Made by a program: the position numbers and the translations under genes. From positions 21,339-85,338 of the forward strand of contig NZ_FOLD01000026.1 in the NCBI RefSeq assembly GCF_900112225.1: DNA of 64,000 nucleotides, read 5' to 3'. This document shows, in pieces, positions 17,271 to 24,704 of the stretch; within the stretch, counting starts at the first letter, position 1; each line of letters begins with the position of its first letter. Source of the DNA: Massilia yuzhufengensis. Its GTDB lineage: Bacteria > Pseudomonadota > Gammaproteobacteria > Burkholderiales > Burkholderiaceae_D. The notes under the pieces are model-generated. The model had not been told where the DNA came from and did not search any database. It worked only from the letters and a program-made list of their open reading frames with translations.

Positions 17271-18226
17271 TCGACCAGCTGCTGAAGGAACCCTGGCGCT
17301 ACGAGCTGTTCCAGGCGATCCGCCTGCTGTCGCGCTGGCTGCGCCGCCATGGCGCGCGGCCGGAGATGGCGATCCGCTTCGAGAACAGCCTGTCGCTGGC
17401 GTTCCCCGCGGGCGAGATCGAGGCCCTGGCACTGGACCCGGCGGGCGAGGGCCTGCGCCTGCGCGTGCGCACCGCCGTCATGGGCCTGCTGGGCGTGAAC
17501 GGCGCGCTGCCCCACCATTACACCGAACGCGTCGCCGAGTGGGAACACGCCACCCGCGACACCGGCCCGCGCGCCTTCTACGATGCTTTTTCGAGCCGCC
17601 AGGTGGCCTTGTTTTACCGCGCCTGGCGCAAGTACCGCGTGCGCGGCGGCCCGGACGAGCACAACCGCGACCGCTTCCTGGCCCAGCTGGCCGCGATCGG
17701 CGGGGTGGCGGGCCAGGGCCAGCTCGACGCCGGCCTGTCCTTCGAGAGCCTGGCCTATTTCGCAGCGCAACTGCGCAGCCGGGTGGTATCGGCCGGGCTG
17801 GTCGAGGGCGTGCTGGCCGAGTACCTGCAGGTGCCCGTCAGCGTGCAGCAGTTCGCCGGTCGCTGGGACGCGCTGGGTTTGCGCGACCGCAGCCGGCTTG
17901 GCGAGAACAATTGCGATATTGGCCTGGGCGCCACGCTCGGTGCGCGCCTGCTGCGGCCGGAACTGGGCATCCGCATCCGCGTGGGGCCGCTGTCGCTGGC
18001 CGTGTTCGAGCGCTTCCTGCCGGGAGCCAGCGGCGCGCGCGCCCTGGCTGCGCTGCTCGACCGTTTCTCTATCGAACTGCCCCACCGCGAGCTGCAGGTC
18101 GTGCTGCGCGGCGACGAAGTCGACGGCGCCTGCCTGGACGGCAGCATGCGGCTCGGGCTGGACGGCTTCCTGTGCACCCGCGCCGACCGGCGCGACCGCG
18201 ACGACGTCTGCTACCTGCTGGCCTGA
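17234..18226 (+). CDS. tssG: Type VI secretion baseplate protein TssG
   Basis: 330 aa, matching TssG (VasB/ImpH). It overlaps tssF by 37 bases, implying coupled translation. Typical features: N-terminal LLKEPWRYELFQAIRLLSRW, central GLLGVNGALPHHYTE, FYDAFSSRQVALFYRAW, and the later FERFLPG segment. TssG clamps two TssF copies in the baseplate wedge. The tssFG pair is followed after 81 bases by an unrelated PfpI-family gene, so this is not a complete T6SS locus; other components may be elsewhere in the genome. Confidence 0.9.
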   Translation: MRATQRQADAGVIDQLLKEPWRYELFQAIRLLSRWLRRHGARPEMAIRFENSLSLAFPAGEIEALALDPAGEGLRLRVRTAVMGLLGVNGALPHHYTERVAEWEHATRDTGPRAFYDAFSSRQVALFYRAWRKYRVRGGPDEHNRDRFLAQLAAIGGVAGQGQLDAGLSFESLAYFAAQLRSRVVSAGLVEGVLAEYLQVPVSVQQFAGRWDALGLRDRSRLGENNCDIGLGATLGARLLRPELGIRIRVGPLSLAVFERFLPGASGARALAALLDRFSIELPHRELQVVLRGDEVDGACLDGSMRLGLDGFLCTRADRRDRDDVCYLLA

Positions 18227-18307
18227 GACAAGGCGATCCGCGCGACGCCCGCGCCGTGGGCGACCTACAATCGATCCCGACAACCGAACAATCCGGATGG
18301 AGGGCGT

Positions 18308-18913
18308 ATGGGCAACCAAGATGATCTGCTGAGCGAAGACGACGTGCGCGGGAAGCGCGTGGCCGTCCTGATGACCGATGGCGTCGAACAGGTCGAGTAC
18401 ACCGCGCCGCGCCGTTTTCTCGAACAGAACGGGGTGCAGGTGACGCTGGTGTCGCCCAAGGGGGCAGGGGAGGAAGTGCAGGGCATGAACCACGACCAGC
18501 CCGGGGACAGGTTCAAGGTCGAACTGAGCCTGTCGCAGGCGAACGAGGCCGATTTCGACGCGTTGCTGCTGCCGGGCGGCGAGGAGAATCCCAAGCGCCT
18601 GCGCCAGATCCCGGAAGCCATCGCTTTCATCAGGAAATTCGACGAGGCCGACAAGCCGATCGCCGCGATCTGCCACGGGCCATGGCCGCTGATCGACGCC
18701 GGCATCGCGGAATCGAAACATCTCACCAGCTACCCGGCGATCAAGGACGACCTGGTCGATGCGGGGGCGGAATGGACCGACGACGAGGTGGTGGTCGACG
18801 GCAAGCTGATCACGAGCCGCACGCCGGACGATATCCCCGCGTTCAATGACGCGCTGCTGAAGGAGTTGCAGGTGATGCAGCAGGCGGGGGCGGATCCGGG
18901 GCCGACGTCCTGA
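18308..18913 (+). CDS. DJ-1/PfpI family protein (YhbO/YraA-like)
   Basis: 201 aa. The PfpI domain runs from about residue 15 (KRVAVLMTDGVEQVEYTAP; E30 is the conserved acidic residue) to 190, with the nucleophile elbow AAIC122HGPW followed by His123. Relatives act as general stress proteins with glyoxalase or deglycase-like activity, or rarely as peptidases. The start has GGAGGG just upstream of the ATG. A terminator that reads into the convergent map gene follows. Confidence 0.9.
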   Translation: MGNQDDLLSEDDVRGKRVAVLMTDGVEQVEYTAPRRFLEQNGVQVTLVSPKGAGEEVQGMNHDQPGDRFKVELSLSQANEADFDALLLPGGEENPKRLRQIPEAIAFIRKFDEADKPIAAICHGPWPLIDAGIAESKHLTSYPAIKDDLVDAGAEWTDDEVVVDGKLITSRTPDDIPAFNDALLKELQVMQQAGADPGPTS

Positions 18914-18923
18914 CAGATGGCGC

Positions 18924-18946
18924 GCCGGCTCAGGCCGGCATTTTTT
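18924..18946 (+). terminator. Terminator of pfpI-like gene, inside the map 3' end
   Basis: GCCGGC (18924-18929), TCAG loop, GCCGGC (18934-18939), A and six Ts. The arms overlap the stop codon of the convergent aminopeptidase gene. Confidence 0.8.
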
Positions 18947-19697
18947 CGTCAGGACGCAGGGTCAGTACGCGCACGCCGTGCCGGGTCACGGCCACCGTGT
19001 GCTCGAACTGGGCGGAAAGCTTGCCGTCGCAGGTGACGACGGTCCAGCCATCGTCCTGGGTCTCGACCGCGTTGCGGCCCTGGTTGAGCATCGGTTCGAT
19101 CGTAAACACCATGCCTTCGCGCAGCATCAGGCCGGTTTGCGGCTTGCCCCAGTGGAGCACTTGCGGCGGCTCGTGCATTTCACGGCCAATGCCGTGGCCG
19201 CAGTATTCCCTGACGACCGAGTAGCCATTCTTGCGCGCATGCCGTTCGATCGCGTGGCCGACGTCGCCCAGCCTCGCACCCGGGCGCACGGCCTTGATGC
19301 CTTTCCACATGGCTTCGTAGGTGACTTGCACCAGCCGCTTGGCCTCGGTCGACACTGCGCCAACCAGATAGGTCTTGCTGGAGTCGGCGATGTAGCCGTT
19401 CTTTTCCAGCGTGATATCGAAGTTGACGATGTCGCCGTCTTGCAGCAGTTCGGCATCGGACGGAACGCCGTGGCATACCACGCTGTTGCGCGAAGAGTTC
19501 AGGGCGTAGGCGTAGCCGTATTGCCCCTTGCTGGCCGGGCGTGCCTCGAGCGCGTCGACGATGAAGCGGTCGACCAGGTTGTTGACCGCCATGGTCGACA
19601 TGCCGATGAGGGGCTGTTTATCCAGGTGGCCGAATACGTCGGCCAGCAGCTTGCCGGCCTCGGCCATGAGGACGATTTCTTCGGGGCGCTTGGTCAT
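18930..19697 (-). CDS. map: Type I methionine aminopeptidase
   Basis: 255 aa from ATG 19697 (MTKRPEEIVLMAEAGKLLAD). All metal ligands are present: D94, D105 (NFDITLEKNGYIADSS), H168 (CGHGIGREMHEPP), E201 (FTIEPM) and E232 (QFEHTVAVT), with substrate-contacting H76 (CHGVPSD). It removes initiator Met when the next residue is small. It sits two bases downstream of a ParD-like gene and away from rpsB/tsf, the usual neighbours of the housekeeping map, so this is probably a second, accessory copy. Confidence 0.93.
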   Translation of the reverse strand: MTKRPEEIVLMAEAGKLLADVFGHLDKQPLIGMSTMAVNNLVDRFIVDALEARPASKGQYGYAYALNSSRNSVVCHGVPSDAELLQDGDIVNFDITLEKNGYIADSSKTYLVGAVSTEAKRLVQVTYEAMWKGIKAVRPGARLGDVGHAIERHARKNGYSVVREYCGHGIGREMHEPPQVLHWGKPQTGLMLREGMVFTIEPMLNQGRNAVETQDDGWTVVTCDGKLSAQFEHTVAVTRHGVRVLTLRPDEKMPA

Positions 19698-19699
19698 GG

Positions 19700-19909
19700 C
19701 TAGGCTGCCGTCCGAAGTGCCTTGGCTTCGACTCCGGCCTCCCGCAGTTCTTGTGCGATGAGCTCGCTGTAGCTGAGCTTTGGATTGAGTTCGCACAGCA
19801 GGCCGATCTTGATCCAGAACGCGGCCTGGCCGTTGATCGAGCGGTAGGAGACCGTGCTTGCCTTGCGCAGCTGGTCGTGGAGGTCGTCTTCGATGTTTAC
19901 AATGCCCAT
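19700..19909 (-). CDS. ParD-like antitoxin-family protein
   Basis: 69 aa from ATG 19909 (MGIVNIEDDLHDQLRKASTV), with CGGAG eight bases upstream. The N-terminal strand plus two helices with RSINGQAAFWIKIGLL look like a ribbon-helix-helix DNA-binding fold of the ParD_like type, as in antitoxins. The stop is two bases before the map start, so the two are co-transcribed and probably translationally coupled. No ParE-like toxin is present; the partner position is taken by the aminopeptidase. Three GTATAT direct repeats upstream could be its own operator. Confidence 0.75.
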   Translation of the reverse strand: MGIVNIEDDLHDQLRKASTVSYRSINGQAAFWIKIGLLCELNPKLSYSELIAQELREAGVEAKALRTAA

Positions 19910-19910
19910 T

Positions 19911-19945
19911 TTATACTCCGTATATGTTACGTATATGAAGTATAT
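19911..19945 (-). promoter_or_regulatory. GTATAT direct repeats upstream of ParD-like gene
   Basis: GTATAT occurs at 19920, 19931 and 19940 (read on +), 11 and 9 bases apart, in an AT-rich patch directly before the start codon of a ribbon-helix-helix-like gene. This looks like an autoregulatory operator overlapping the promoter. Confidence 0.5.
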
Positions 19946-20190
19946 ATTGTGGCGCGATGGCGAGGCAAGTGCTCCTTGCTGGGCACGGCCGTTACTTGAC
20001 ATGGAACAGGGGTACAAAGCGTGCTTACATTTTCACGGGATCCGAGGCGACCCCTGGGTCGACGGACCGATACTCCGTGAGCAACGCGATGCAGCGGTGA
20101 ACTGATACCAAGGCGTTTGCTCAAAGGCGACAAGGAACTCCGGATTTTCCACGAATGCTGCGTTCTACGCTGCCTGGGTGACTTGCATGC
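19946..20190. other. Spacer with no recognised feature
   Basis: This 245-base stretch separates the ParD-like promoter from the tandem repeats. I see no gene with coding character, RNA or clear palindrome here. Short open frames crossing it end in the repeats and look spurious. Confidence 0.4.
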
Positions 20191-20404
20191 ACAAGCGCTG
20201 CGCGCTTGCTTGAATGGGTGAATCGGAGAGGCCTTGCGCTTGCAAGCGCAAGGCCGCTACGCCGGCGCGCCGCGGTGCAGCGCGAAACCCCGGCTCCGCC
20301 CCTCGTCCGTACCGGACGAGGACACGATTCCCGGAGCCCAACACAGTATTCAAAAACAAAGCCCTCCAAGCTTGCGCCTGGCGTCCGGGTCCGCAGAGGC
20401 AAGC
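20191..20404. repeat. Tandem repeat unit 1 of 3 (214 bp)
   Basis: The unit begins ACAAGCGCTGCGCGCTTGCT. It differs from units 2 and 3 at single bases (for example GTGAATCGG for GCGAATCGG, and GCAGCGCG for GCGGCGCG). Internal palindromes: AAGCGC/GCGCTT, the 26-bp GGCCTTGCGCTTG/CAAGCGCAAGGCC, and CCTCGTCC/GGACGAGG. On the + strand the second half reads GGACGAGG, then ACGATTCCC, then CAGTATTCAAAAACAAAGCC, a degenerate copy of the tmRNA T-arm, CCA end and terminator arm. Confidence 0.9.
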
Positions 20405-20618
20405 ACAAGCGCTGCGCGCTTGCTTGAATGGGCGAATCGGAGAGGCCTTGCGCTTGCAAGCGCAAGGCCGCTACGCCGGCGCGCCGCGGTGCGGCGCGAA
20501 ACCCCGGCTCCGCCCCTCGTCCGTACCGGACGAGGACACGATTCCCGGAGCCCAACACAGTATTCAAAAACAAAGCCCTCTAGGCTTGCGCCTGGCGTCC
20601 GGGTCCGCAGAGGCAAGC
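20405..20618. repeat. Tandem repeat unit 2 of 3 (214 bp)
   Basis: Exactly 214 bases after unit 1 and nearly identical to it. The terminator-like arm reads GCCCTCTAGGC TTGC GCCTGG and then departs into CGTCCGGGTCCGCAGAGGC instead of completing the hairpin, as in unit 1. Confidence 0.9.
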
Positions 20619-20809
20619 ACAAGCGCTGCGCGCTTGCTTGAATGGGCGAATCGGAGAGGCCTTGCGCTTGCAAGCGCAAGGCCGCTACGCCGGCGCGCCG
20701 CGGTGCGGCGCGAAACCCCGGCTCCGCCCCTCGTCCGTACCGGACGAGGACACGATTCCCGGAGCCCAACACAGTATTCAAAAACAAAGCCCTCCAGGCT
20801 TGCGCCTGG
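20619..20809. repeat. Tandem repeat unit 3 of 3 (truncated by the ssrA terminator)
   Basis: It starts 214 bases after unit 2 and matches it up to GCGCCTGG at 20802-20809, where it runs into the complete 15-bp hairpin that terminates the tmRNA gene. The break point between array and tmRNA locus is therefore inside the terminator stem. Confidence 0.9.
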
Positions 20810-20823
20810 AGGGCTTTGTTTTT
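20780..20823 (-). terminator. tmRNA terminator, perfectly symmetric and bidirectional
   Basis: Arms CAAAGCCCTCCAGGC (20785-20799) and GCCTGGAGGGCTTTG (20804-20818) pair over 15 bp around a TTGC loop, with AAAAA to the left and TTTTT to the right. It ends ssrA on the minus strand and would equally stop transcripts arriving from the repeat array. Confidence 0.92.
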
Positions 20824-20829
20824 GAATAC

Positions 20830-21186
20830 TGGTGGAGGCGGAGGGAATCGAACCCTCGTCCGCAAGCACTCTACAGACAGTTCTACATACTTAGCACTAT
20901 CAATTAATTTAACCAAGCCAACGGGGATGTGCACCCTTTGACCAAGCGAGTTACCTATTATTTAACAGTCGACCAAGTAACCCGGCCTACTGCGAGCCCC
21001 TGTAAATGACTCTACTGCCTTGCGGCCACCCCAGGGGCGAGGTGTTGTAGAGCTAGCAGCAATTAAGCTGCGAGTGCGTACGAGTTATCGTTTGCAGTTA
21101 TGTGTTTCTGGATGTATTTACGAGGTAACCAGTCCTCGGTATGCCCTGCGCTGCTTTGCAACCCACGTCGAAACCAGGTCGCCCCC
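20830..21186 (-). ncRNA. ssrA: tmRNA (one-piece)
   Basis: 357 nt. The 5' end GGGGGCGACCTGGTTTCGAC (from 21186) and 3' end ending CGCCTCCACCA (at 20830) pair as a seven-base-pair acceptor stem (one G-U), with CCA encoded. The T-arm reads GAGGGTTCGATTCCCTC. The resume codon GCA and tag ORF lie at 21063-21095. tmRNA with SmpB rescues stalled ribosomes and tags the nascent chain for proteolysis. The alanine-charging G-U pair typical of tmRNA is expected near the acceptor end; I did not verify its exact position. Confidence 0.97.
21063..21095 (-). CDS. tmRNA proteolysis tag ORF
   Basis: Reads GCA AAC GAT AAC TCG TAC and on to GCT TAA, giving ANDNSYALAA. The AND start and ALAA end are the usual betaproteobacterial tag with a ClpXP-recognised tail. 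Confidence 0.95.
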   Translation of the reverse strand, partial: ANDNSYALAA

Positions 21187-21346
21187 AGCGGTTTTATTGT
21201 ACTCCAATTCGCTGCCGCGTGCAGGCGGCGCAGCGCAGTTTGCGCCCGGTGTCAAGTCGTCCGGATTTATGCTCACAGGATGACGAAACTACAATATGAT
21301 GGCCCGTTACAGTCTCTGCAACCCGGCTTCTCGACAAGGAATGGCA

Positions 21347-22204
21347 ATGGTCTGTATCGTCTGCGGTAATACTAAAACGGCGGGGCTCGCATCGTGGCAC
21401 GCGACCTGTCCTGCATGCCACTATGAAAGCGCGGCGCTGTCCGTCGCCATCAACGAACACACCGGGCCGGCCGTCAACGAGGCCGAGCGCGAAGCCGGCC
21501 TCAAGGCCCTGCGGCTCGAGAACTTCCGCGCCATCGTCCAGTATGCCAAGCGGCATGCGCGGCCCGGTGGGCGCAGCCTGCTCGACGTGGGCAGCGCCCA
21601 TGGCTGGTTCCTGGAGACGGCGCGCGACGATTTCGACGTGCTCGGGGTCGAGCCAGACGCCGTGGTCGGCTCGCGCGCCGCGGCGCGCGGCCTGCCGGTG
21701 CGGGCCGGCTTCTTCCCCGACGTGCTCAAGGAAGGCGAGTGCTTCGACGTCATCGTCTTCAACGACGTGATCGAACACATTCCCGACATCGGCAGCGCGC
21801 TGGAAGCATGCCGCCAGCGCCTCAATCCCGACGGCATCCTGATCCTCAACCTGCCGAGCAGCCGCGGCTTCTTCTACCGCCTGTCCAAACTCATCGCCCG
21901 GGTGGGCTGGCGCACGCCCTTCGAGCGCCTGTGGCAGAAAGACCTGCCGTCGCCGCACGTGCATTACTTCAGCCCCGACAACCTGTCCAAGCTGGTGGCC
22001 AACCGCGGCTTCGAGCTGGTCGACAGCGCCGAGTTGCCAGCCCTGCGCGCCAAGGGCTTGCGCGAGCGGCTCAAGTGCGCCGGCAATGTGCCGCTGCTGT
22101 CGCTGTGGGTGCAGTACGTCGCCATCATGTGCGCGATTCCCGTGCTGCGCGTGTTCCCGAGCGACATCATCGTCTGCATTTTTTTAAAAAAAACCGCAGG
22201 CTGA
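21347..22204 (+). CDS. Class I SAM-dependent methyltransferase with N-terminal zinc-ribbon-like segment
   Basis: 285 aa from ATG 21347, chosen because AAGGA at 21336-21340 is correctly spaced for it and too close to the ATG at 21341. Four cysteines (CIVCG and CPACH, residues ~3-6 and ~21-24) suggest a zinc ribbon, as in sugar or lipid O-methyltransferases. The SAM motif is SLLDVGSAHGWFLE (about residue 82), the post-I acid is VLGVEP, and a conserved FNDVIEHIP motif follows. A hydrophobic C-terminal stretch (~250-270) may associate with membrane. The substrate is not predictable. The stop codon falls in the loop of a hairpin. Confidence 0.8.
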   Translation: MVCIVCGNTKTAGLASWHATCPACHYESAALSVAINEHTGPAVNEAEREAGLKALRLENFRAIVQYAKRHARPGGRSLLDVGSAHGWFLETARDDFDVLGVEPDAVVGSRAAARGLPVRAGFFPDVLKEGECFDVIVFNDVIEHIPDIGSALEACRQRLNPDGILILNLPSSRGFFYRLSKLIARVGWRTPFERLWQKDLPSPHVHYFSPDNLSKLVANRGFELVDSAELPALRAKGLRERLKCAGNVPLLSLWVQYVAIMCAIPVLRVFPSDIIVCIFLKKTAG

Positions 22205-22218
22205 CAGCGCCTGCGGTT
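22186..22218 (-). terminator. Terminator of glycine-zipper gene, overlapping the methyltransferase 3' end
   Basis: Arms AACCGCAGGC (22192-22201) and GCCTGCGGTT (22209-22218). On the minus strand it is followed by a run of eight Ts. It may also block the convergent methyltransferase transcript. Confidence 0.85.
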
Positions 22219-22241
22219 CCGGGGAAGCGTGCTGTGACTGC

Positions 22242-22886
22242 TTAGCGGTTGCGGTTGGCGATCTCGTTGCCGAGCATGCCGCCGCCGATGATGCCGGCCA
22301 CGGTGGCGAGCTTCTTGCCGTTGCCGCCGCCCACCTGGTTCCCGAGCAGGCCGCCGATCACCGCGCCGGTGCCGATGCCGACATAGTTCGGCTGTGCCGG
22401 CGCCGGGGCCGGGGCATGCGCGTAGTGGCGCGGCTCGCTGACCTTGCGGTCGCGGTAGACCACGCGGGTCTTCTCGACCACGCGGACCACCGGCTTTTCA
22501 CGAATGATTTCCTTCACCACCACCGGCGCCGGCTGGGCCGCGGGTTGCGCATAGGCGACCGGCTGGGCCAGTTGCTGCGGGCCGGCGGCCAGTTGCATCG
22601 CCATCTGCGGCGTGACCGGGGTGGCCGACAGCGGCATCATGCCGGCCTGGCCCTGCACGGCGGCGGCGGGCACCATCACCACCTGGCCCTGGGCATTGGT
22701 CATCGGCACCATGCCGGGCTGCTGCAGGCCGTAAGGGGAAGCCGCGGCCAGCGGGTCCGATGCGCTCTTCGAGGTGGGCAGCAGGCCGGTAATCGCGGCC
22801 GCGCCGGTCAGGCTGACGATCACGACCGATGCTGCGGCGGCGGCCATCAGGGGATGAATGCGGTTGAGGCGTTGGGTGGTTTCCAT
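22242..22886 (-). CDS. Glycine-zipper 2TM domain envelope protein
   Basis: 214 aa. The ATG at 22886 (METTQRLNRIHPL) has CGGAG upstream. One N-terminal hydrophobic segment (residues ~14-35) is followed by a long Ala/Pro/Gln/Val-rich region and a basic patch (KEIIREKPVVRVVEKTRVVYR). The C-terminal glycine zipper, GIGTGAVIGGLLGNQVGGGN and GIIGGGMLGNEIAN, is as in SlyB/Rick_17kDa-like proteins. These are usually outer-membrane or periplasmic proteins tied to envelope stress. No lipobox is seen. Confidence 0.8.
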   Translation of the reverse strand: METTQRLNRIHPLMAAAAASVVIVSLTGAAAITGLLPTSKSASDPLAAASPYGLQQPGMVPMTNAQGQVVMVPAAAVQGQAGMMPLSATPVTPQMAMQLAAGPQQLAQPVAYAQPAAQPAPVVVKEIIREKPVVRVVEKTRVVYRDRKVSEPRHYAHAPAPAPAQPNYVGIGTGAVIGGLLGNQVGGGNGKKLATVAGIIGGGMLGNEIANRNR

Positions 22887-23026
22887 GATCTGCTCCGATG
22901 ACGTGTGGTTGTCGTATGGGAGTAGATTACTCGCAGGCACATCCGGGAGCTAGACCGAAGCCTGTATCAGTCGTAATGAGATGTAAGGAAGACCAAGCGG
23001 GCCGAGCGGCCCGCCTGCGGGGAAAC

Positions 23027-23734
23027 TCAGGCCGCGCGTTCGGCCGTGCGCGCCGCTTCCACCACCTCGCGCAGGGTCTGCAGCAGGTCGGTCGGGGTGT
23101 CGAGCAGGTACTCGGCGCCCCAGGTGGACGGTTCGATCGCGCCACAATAGCCCCAGTTGCAGGCCACCGTGACCATGCCCGCCGCGTGGCCGGCTTCGAC
23201 GTCGCGCTTGTCGTCGCCCACGTACCAGCACTGGGCCGGGTCGATGCCGAGGCGGCGCGCGCCTTCCAGCAGCGGTTCCGGGTGCGGCTTCGGGTGGGTG
23301 GTGGTGTCGCCCGAGATCACGCAGCCCGCATGCGACAGGCCGATCTGCGGGATCAGCGGGTCGGTGAAGCGGGCCGGCTTGTTGGTGACGATGCCCCAGC
23401 TCATGCCGGCCTGTTCGATCCCCAGCAGCAGTTCGGTCACGCCGCCGAACAGCGAGCTGTGCACGGCCATGGTTTCCTGGTAGCGGTCGAACCACTGCAG
23501 GCGCAGCTCTTCGTAACCTTCGTCGCCCGGCGCCAGGCCGAAGGCGGCGCCGATCATGCCGCGCGCGCCGGCGGAAGCGGTGGGGCGCAGCACCGAATAC
23601 GGGGTCGGCGGCAGGCCGCGCTCGGTGCGCAGCCAGTTGACGGCAGCCGCGAGGTCGGGCGCGGTGTCGGCCAGCGTGCCATCGAGGTCGAACAGGATGG
23701 CACGCGGTGCCGGCAGGACGGTCGGGAGAGTCAT
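23027..23734 (-). CDS. gph: Phosphoglycolate phosphatase (HAD superfamily)
   Basis: 235 aa. HAD motif I FDLDGTLADT (residues ~15-24), motif II TNKP (~112-115), the motif III Lys in HPKPHPEPL, and motif IV VGDDKRDVEAG. A helical cap lies between motifs I and II. Gph hydrolyses 2-phosphoglycolate formed, for example, in repair of DNA 3'-phosphoglycolate ends. It follows ubiG by 24 bases in the same direction, the conserved ubiG-gph order of betaproteobacteria. Confidence 0.9.
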   Translation of the reverse strand: MTLPTVLPAPRAILFDLDGTLADTAPDLAAAVNWLRTERGLPPTPYSVLRPTASAGARGMIGAAFGLAPGDEGYEELRLQWFDRYQETMAVHSSLFGGVTELLLGIEQAGMSWGIVTNKPARFTDPLIPQIGLSHAGCVISGDTTTHPKPHPEPLLEGARRLGIDPAQCWYVGDDKRDVEAGHAAGMVTVACNWGYCGAIEPSTWGAEYLLDTPTDLLQTLREVVEAARTAERAA

Positions 23735-23758
23735 GGAAACGTTCAGGTCAGGGCGGGA

Positions 23759-24460
23759 TTAGAGCGGTTTACTGCACGCAACCATGTAGTTCACATCGGT
23801 GTCGTTGTTGAGCGAGTAAATCTTGGTGAGCGGATTGTAAGTCAGGCCTTTGAGGCCGTCGACCTGCATGCCGGCGAGGCGCGCAAATTGCGACAGTTCG
23901 GCCGGGGTGATGAATTTGCCATAGTCGTGGGTCCCGCGCGGCAGCATGCGCAGCAGGTATTCCGCGCCGATCACGGCGAACAGGTAGGCCTTGGCGTTGC
24001 GGTTGAGCGTGGAGAAGAATACGTGGCCGCCCGGTTTCACCAGCTTGGCGGCGGCCAGCACGATCGAGGCCGGGTCCGGCACGTGCTCGAGCATTTCCAT
24101 GCAGGTGACCACGTCGTACTGGCCCGCTTCTTCATTGGCCATGTCTTCGGCCGCGATGAGCTTGTAGCGCACTTCCACGCCCGATTCCAGGCTGTGCAGG
24201 TCGGCCACTTTCAGGGCCTTTTTGGACAGGTCGATGCCGGTGACTTTCGCCCCCTTGCGCGCCATGGATTCGGACAGCACGCCGCCGCCGCAGCCGATAT
24301 CGATCACGTTCTTGCCCAGCAGCGGGGCGCGGGCGTTGATCCACTCGAGGCGCAGCGGGTTGATTTCGTGCAGCGGACGGAATTCCGACGTCGGGTCCCA
24401 CCAGCGGTGGGCGAGTTCGCTGAATTTCTGGATTTCTAATGGGTCTGCGTTCGTAGTCAT
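23759..24460 (-). CDS. ubiG: Ubiquinone biosynthesis O-methyltransferase UbiG
   Basis: 233 aa from ATG 24460 (MTTNADPLEIQKFSELAHRW); longer GTG-initiated extensions lack family similarity. Family features: WWDPTSEFRPLHEINPLRLEWI near the N-terminus, SAM motif VIDIGCGGGVLSESMA (about 52-67), CMEMLEHVPDP and HDYGKFITPAEL. UbiG performs both O-methylations of ubiquinone biosynthesis at the inner membrane face. It lies between ompA, upstream and separately terminated, and gph. Confidence 0.95.
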   Translation of the reverse strand: MTTNADPLEIQKFSELAHRWWDPTSEFRPLHEINPLRLEWINARAPLLGKNVIDIGCGGGVLSESMARKGAKVTGIDLSKKALKVADLHSLESGVEVRYKLIAAEDMANEEAGQYDVVTCMEMLEHVPDPASIVLAAAKLVKPGGHVFFSTLNRNAKAYLFAVIGAEYLLRMLPRGTHDYGKFITPAELSQFARLAGMQVDGLKGLTYNPLTKIYSLNNDTDVNYMVACSKPL

Positions 24461-24531
24461 AATCGGAATCATACTGGAAATGGGGGGGCGGACGGGGTGC
24501 CGCACGGAAAATTTGTGTGGGTTTTGCGAGC

Positions 24532-24625
24532 TGCACTCGGGCACTGGCCTGCGCCGGTGCGACCTTGGTTAAAGAGTCGATAACTCAAACAAAGTCGCTC
24601 CGGCGAAGGCCGGAGCCTAATTTTG
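24532..24625. repeat. REP-like palindrome pair
   Basis: Copies at 24532-24567 (CACTGGCCTGCGCCGGTGCG) and 24590-24625 (GTCGCTCCGGCGAAGGCCGG, then AGCCTAATTTT), in opposite orientation, between ubiG and the ompA terminator. Confidence 0.75.
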
Positions 24626-24658
24626 CAAGCGCGCCGGTGACGCACGCCTGCGAGAGCC

Positions 24659-24686
24659 GAAAAAAAACCCCGCCGCAGCGGGGTTT
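24659..24686 (-). terminator. Terminator of ompA-like gene
   Basis: Arms AAACCCCGC (24665-24673) and GCGGGGTTT (24678-24686). On the minus strand it is followed by an uninterrupted T-run. Confidence 0.88.
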
Positions 24687-24704
24687 CATCAGCAATCGCG
24701 AGGA

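Noticed and set aside
20191..20809. CRISPR array
   Set aside because: The units are 214 bp, contiguous and nearly identical throughout; there are no short repeats separated by unique spacers and no cas genes.
20191..20875. attL/attR of an element integrated at ssrA
   Set aside because: The tmRNA-like copies are inverted relative to ssrA and no integrase or cargo lies between; site-specific integration would leave direct repeats.
20165..20941. Several overlapping long frames on both strands with repeated peptide text across the tandem repeats and tmRNA 3' end
   Set aside because: They are translations of the 214-bp repeats and of the structured RNA (the RRRESNPRP-type string is a known mis-annotation of tmRNA ends). 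No ribosome sites and no coding bias.
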